A DNA stretch of 64,000 nucleotides from Raphanus sativus (Eukaryota > Streptophyta > Magnoliopsida > Brassicales > Brassicaceae), in contig NC_079517.1 in assembly GCF_000801105.2 (NCBI RefSeq), forward strand, positions 2,852,001-2,916,000, read 5' to 3'. The first letter of the stretch is position 1. Every line of letters starts with the position of its first letter. The position numbers and the translations under genes were made by a program. Below are positions 59,601 to 64,000 of this stretch, piece by piece. The notes under the pieces were generated by a model. That model was not told the origin of the DNA, did not search any database, and saw nothing but the letters and a program-made list of their open reading frames with translations.

Positions 59601-60738
59601 TTTTCTTTACTCCCCCTTTGAAGACAAAGACAATAGAGCCTTTCCCCTTGATGTCGATTCGTGAGTCATCACCGAATTTTACCTTCCCTGTGATTGTCTC
59701 ATCCAACGTACTGAAGTAGGAACGATCCCCAGTCATGTGATTACTGGCTCCGTTGTCCAGATACCACACGTTGCTCTTGTCCTGATGTGTCTCCAAGACG
59801 TTAACATTCACCTTTTCTTCATTAAGAAACACTATCTCGTTTAACATCAGCGCATCAGCCTCGTGTGTCTTGTCTTTTTCTTTATCTTCCTGTGTCTCTT
59901 GTACTAACTTCAGCAACCGATCAGGGCAGTCACTAGCATAATGCCCCAGCTTATCACATCGATAGCATGTGATCCCTGATGCATCTCTGGCACCGTTAAG
60001 TCGTCCACGACCTCTTCCTCTACTGGTGTATCTTCCACCGCGTCCACGACCTCTATTAGTCCCACTGAACTGTCGTGCTTGTTGCTGATCAGCATCAGCA
60101 TACATCAGTTTACTCTGCTCATCCACTGTATCTTCTTCCTCTCCTAAACGTTCTTCATAAGCCTTTAGACGGCCAATGATGTCCTCAAAACCAGTCTTCT
60201 TCAAGTCCAGAACTTGCTCTAGTGCAGCGACTATATGAATGTACTTTCTGTGAGGGAGACTTTTCAGAAACTTCTTGACAAGTTTTGATTCTTCTATTTC
60301 TTCTCCAAGCGCAGCTGACTTTGAAGATATTTCAGAGATTCTTCCAGTAAAATCATCTATGGTCTCGTTGTCCTTCATCTTCAAGCGATCGAACTCAGCC
60401 ATAAGAGTCTGTAGACGAGCCTCTTTGACCCTGTCGGCACCCATATGTCTGGTTTTGATGGCGTCCCAGACCTTCTTCGCCGTATCTAACTCGCCTACTT
60501 GCAGAACAAGCGACTCAGGTATGGACTGTACTAACAACGCCATGGCCATGTTATTCTTCTCATCGTCTCCTTCCCCTGCCTCAATGATATCCCAAGCTTT
60601 GTGAACTTTCAATAGGATCTTCATCTTAATTGCCCACACAGTGTAGTTTGTGGAACTGAGAATAGGGCATTTTATAGAAGAAGATCCTATTTCCTTAGAC
60701 TTCGCCGTAGCGCCCGTAGCAACCGTGAGATCTCCCAT
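56592..60738 (-). pseudogene. Copia gag-pol polyprotein, interrupted
   Basis: The ATG is at 60738. Gag (from MGDLTVATG) is followed by a CCHC knuckle (CYRCDKLGHYASDC), protease WYLDNGASNHMTG, an integrase with WHARLGH, GDLCGP and DDHTRYMW, reverse transcriptase with LDVKTAFLHG and YVDDLLV, and RNase H with EAEFMA and DNKSAI. Three lesions break the single frame: a small indel near 59300 between the HH and CC halves of the integrase zinc finger, an in-frame TAA after APYSP near 58914, and an in-frame TAG at 58368-58370. The last frame runs open from 58367 to 56592, through the polypurine tract into the LTR. This copy cannot make a full polyprotein. Confidence 0.92.
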
Positions 60739-60754
60739 TGCTCTCAACCTGAAA

Positions 60755-60766
60755 GCTCTGATACCA
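60755..60766 (-). other. Copia primer-binding site (tRNA-iMet)
   Basis: TGGTATCAGAGC, three bases inside the 5' LTR, is the usual plant Copia primer site complementary to the 3' end of initiator tRNA-Met. Confidence 0.9.
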
Positions 60767-60769
60767 CAG

Positions 60770-61091
60770 TGTTGATATCAGATTACTACGATTACTTGTG
60801 TTTAGAATGCAAGTAAGAATAACTCTCTTTATTACTTCAAGGAAAAACTTACTCAAACCTCAAAGACTTACAAACTCCACACCACCTTACATAACTCGTC
60901 ACAATGGTGTTTATATATCAAGCTAAACAACAACGAAAACCTAGTAAAGATAATGATCCTATTTGTTTGTAGATAACTCCTAAAACAATTCCTCATCTTT
61001 ATCTCCATGTCTCGGATATACTAGGATCTTCTTAGCTTGATACACAGCGATACTTTAGGCTGTGTCTATCAACTTCAGGCTTATCTCAACA
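60770..61091 (-). repeat. Copia 5' LTR
   Basis: 322 bp, identical to the 56307-56628 LTR except for one base. In minus-strand orientation it precedes the primer-binding site and gag. Confidence 0.95.
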
Positions 61092-61385
61092 CATATTACC
61101 CTCGAATAAAAAAAGTGTTGTGTGGCCCGAATATATATACCTTTTTAAAAGTCTGGGTCGTATAAAAAAAAATTATTACTATTTGATTAAAACAAAACAA
61201 AATCCACAAAAAGCCTCAATTCAACGAAAAAAGGTTTCTTACACAGTCCGTAAACGCACATCCAGCTCAAAGTTACTAAACCAAAAATAAAACGCATTGC
61301 AAACTTATATGAAAACACCATTTCCCTCTTAAATCATCATTGATTTAATGATGATTCTTCACATTAACCATGGTTCATAAAAGGC

Positions 61386-62581
61386 TTAAGGACATTTGGG
61401 CCTTCCGTCACGTGTCTTCATGTTGGCGTAACAAGATCCACACTTCTCCTTATTACCGTAAGTGCCAGGGGGCACGCATTTGCAGCGGTAGCAGCACGTG
61501 ACGCACGCCCTCATACATACGTTCTGCCTCGAGTGTTGGCCACATCGTGTCCCACATAAAGACACGCAATCTATACCGTCCAAAACAGTAGTCCAGTGTT
61601 AAAGTTACAATCAGTAATAATCATTAGAATTTCAGAAGAATATCTTTAACTGATATTTACCTATACGAGTTCTAACTGGAGGTGGTGTCGGTGGTTTGGC
61701 CGGAGGTGTCGGTGGTTTAACATGGGGTGGATTGACCGGAGGTGATGGGATTGGGTTCACAGGTGGTTTAACCGGTGGTGGTATCGTAACCGGTGTTGTC
61801 GGGGTTGGTTTAACTGGCGCTGTAGGTGGTTTGACTGGTGGGATCGTGGGAGGCTTAACCAGTGGCGTTGGGGGTTTGTACGTAGGTGGTTGAACCGGTG
61901 GTGTTGTGGGTGGTTTGACAGTTGGTGGTCTGATAAGTGGTGATGTGGGTGGTTTAACCTGAGGTGGGTATGATTTAACCGGTGGTTTGGTTGGTGTAAC
62001 CGGAGTGGCTGGAGGTTTGACTGGGGGTGTTGTGGTGGGTGGTTTAATCGGAATTGTAGGCAGTGTGGGTGGCTTAACTAGTGGCGGTGAGGGTTTGTAC
62101 GTTGGAGACGGTGGTACAGAGACCTATTTACAGATTGCAAATTTTAACTTTAATTCCTTATAAAATTCTAAAAGGGTAAAGGTCAATAAATATATACACT
62201 ACTTTGTAGTTGAGTACACATTAAAAGTTTAAAACTAAACAAAGCGAAAAATAGAAGTTAGGAACATATTACTACCTTGGTTTGTTCATTCGAAGCCGCA
62301 AAAACAACCTGCTCAGTGATCAATCCAAATATATATTAGTTAAAATGTAAAAAAAAAAATATTAGTTAAAATGTGCAAACACGTAACGTGCATAGATATA
62401 TACTACTATTTTCTCGCAGTTTACAGAATAAAACAGAATAGAAAACAGTGTTTCAAAAGGTAAAAAAAAAACAATACTTTTCTTTAGAAAAGCCTAATAA
62501 CTTCATGTTCAAAAATAACTAATAACTTACATCTGTGAAGACTTGAAGAAAGATAAAGACAGAAAGAAGTGAGAGCGCCAT
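61386..62581 (-). CDS. GASA14: Gibberellin-regulated GASA/Snakin protein with proline-rich domain, GASA14
   Basis: Four exons: 62581-62531, 62308-62276, 62123-61661 and 61570-61386, total 243 residues. Exons 1 and 2 encode a signal peptide (MALSLLSVFIFLQVF). Exon 3 encodes about 150 residues of proline-rich repeats of the form PPVKPPT, resembling cell-wall proteins. Exon 4 encodes the GASA domain with all twelve cysteines (CVTCCYRCKCVPPGTYGNKE, ending PKCP). In Arabidopsis GASA14 (At5g14920, about 275 residues as I recall) promotes leaf expansion and stress tolerance and affects reactive oxygen levels. The shorter length fits loss of some proline-rich repeat units. Confidence 0.93.
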
Positions 62582-64000
62582 TTTTGTGGGAGATGAGGAA
62601 GTGGCGAAGTCACACGAAGAAGACCAATGGCATTTTGTGCTATAAATAGAAGTTCTTTTTATTAATAATTATTAATTCCTCTTTTATCCATAAAATACAA
62701 ATAAATAGTTTTAATGCATAGTAGGTCCAGAGTAGTTATTATATGCATGCATAAAACTGCCATTGCCACTTTATTCATTCATACACCAACTTGGAATACT
62801 TTACCAATAAAAATCATTTTTAACTCTACGGACCAGTGAAATTATGGGAGATGTTTGCGTACCCGAGAAACTAGTGGATGGCAAAATTAACATTAATTAG
62901 TTTATTTTGGATAAACTATTGTAGTAATAGGTAGTTTATTTAGCAGTACTCCATTTGCCCATAAAGCTGTGTCCCTTATATATTTTTGGTTTTTGATAAA
63001 ATAAACATGAGTCGCTTATAACATTGCACCAGTGAAAAAGGGTTTGTCGTTTATCATGTGCTAACATGTCCAACGAAAATTACAATAAAGCGTTTTGTGA
63101 AATATATAAGCTAATAGTGTATCCTTTATATAAAAAAATAGAAAATGTTATCAGATCAGAGATGGACAATAGCACATGAGTCCTTTGAATAGTTTCGGTG
63201 ATTTTATTATCTTTTTCTGACATATAGGGACGAGGGTTAACGCAGTGCGTACTGCATACACTTCCTCCTTGATGTTAACATGATATATTTTTTCATTATT
63301 TTACACTTTAATCCATTTTACAAATATCTATGAAAGATTACAAATGTTTGTTATCTTATACCGTAATTCGTTAGGGGTGAACAGATATCCAGGTTATGTG
63401 AGTACATAAAAGCCACTGGTAAAAAATAACATATAGATTTTAGCAACAAAAAAAAACATATAGAGGTGCATAATAAAAAATCATTATAATTATTACATTA
63501 TGATCTAACGATAAATTATTCCAAAATTTATATTACTCAAATGACATCCGCTCTAATATTTTGATATAATCTTATGAAACCCTTATAAATGTTTGTTATG
63601 TCAGATGTAATATTCGTTAGATCATCTCTGAAATTAGTTTATTTTCCATTTTTATTTCATTTTAAAGTAAGTTTTGTTTCAACTCTACTTCATTTATATT
63701 TCAAAATAAAATAATGAATAGTATTAATCAAATTTGAAAATATATGGTTCACGTATTCATTTTTGAGGATAAACTTTTTAACTATTATTTTATATTTTAT
63801 AATGAAAATAATATGCATATTTATTTTCTAAGAATTTTTAACTCAATTAAAAAGAATCAAAGATAAATGGTTCATCTCTTACTTCTAAACACTTTGTTAA
63901 GCACTTATAAAAAAACTATATATATGATATTTTTACAAATTACGATGTTTTATGTTTGTTTATCCATGTTACATAATAAATTTATTATATGATAATGTTC
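62582..64000. other. GASA14 upstream region, no gene seen
   Basis: AT-rich non-coding sequence to the end of the window, with no exon, RNA gene or transposon end that I can support. GCATGCATAA near 62743-62752 is an RY-like repeat (CATGCA), noted only as a possible seed-type regulatory word. Confidence 0.45.

Larger units (their letters stand above)
56307..61091 (-). mobile_element. Ty1/Copia LTR retrotransposon, young but with a damaged pol
   Basis: Two 322-bp LTRs (56307-56628 and 60770-61091, TG...CA ends) differ at one base only. The element is flanked by the 5-bp duplication CATAT at 56302-56306 and 61092-61096. On the minus strand the primer-binding site TGGTATCAGAGC (initiator tRNA-Met type) is at 60766-60755 and a polypurine tract AAAGGAGGGAT at 56639-56629. 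Domain order gag, protease, integrase, reverse transcriptase, RNase H is Copia type. It lies between SAG101 and GASA14. Confidence 0.96.

Noticed and set aside
61696..61893. Glycine-rich plus-strand frame
   Set aside because: Antisense of the proline-rich repeats of GASA14.
62945..63110. TACTCCATTTGCCC start resembling a Stowaway-type MITE
   Set aside because: No matching inverted end could be found.

Overview
This is plant nuclear DNA, most likely from Brassica or a close relative. It is AT-rich, its genes have many introns, and the gene order follows the Arabidopsis chromosome 5 block At5g15120 to At5g14920. Locus names and family facts are from memory; no search was run. Read left to right, the retained genes are a plant cysteine oxidase (PCO1/2 type), a pectate lyase, PIN8, a mitochondrial porin (VDAC3 type), a receptor-like cytoplasmic kinase (PBL34 type), the inositol pyrophosphate kinase VIH2, a degenerate SIN3-like gene, a peptide-family transporter (NPF5.8 type), two tandem SAG101 genes and GASA14. 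Several genes expected between VIH2 and SAG101 are missing, as expected for a fractionated copy of a duplicated Brassica genome.

Positions 1-5950 hold no gene that I can support. They contain two non-autonomous Helitrons and a foldback element. Positions 5956-12585 carry the cysteine oxidase and the pectate lyase, separated by a Stowaway-like MITE, a tRNA-derived SINE and a third Helitron. A 5'-truncated LINE (14019-19630) with an exact 16-bp target duplication separates the pectate lyase from PIN8. Positions 20107-34839 are compact and genic: PIN8 and VDAC on plus, PBL34-type kinase and VIH2 on minus. Two more Helitrons lie at 47674-49789. A very young Copia element (56307-61091; LTRs differ at one of 322 positions) lies between SAG101 and GASA14.

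The most interesting structure is at 36538-37372, minus strand, between VIH2 and the SIN3-like gene. It is a polycistronic box C/D snoRNA cluster with six units: four distinct guides plus a decayed second copy of two of them (U18 and an 18S-Um guide). The guide elements are complementary to 25S and 18S rRNA stretches I know, and box distances point at plausible methylation sites. A TATA box, a telo-box and Site II motifs lie immediately upstream.

Other points worth attention are a hypoxia-responsive element upstream of the cysteine oxidase, a 39-bp coding minisatellite in the pectate lyase, a one-base frameshift in one SAG101 copy, and a SIN3-like gene that has an in-frame stop and has lost two domains.
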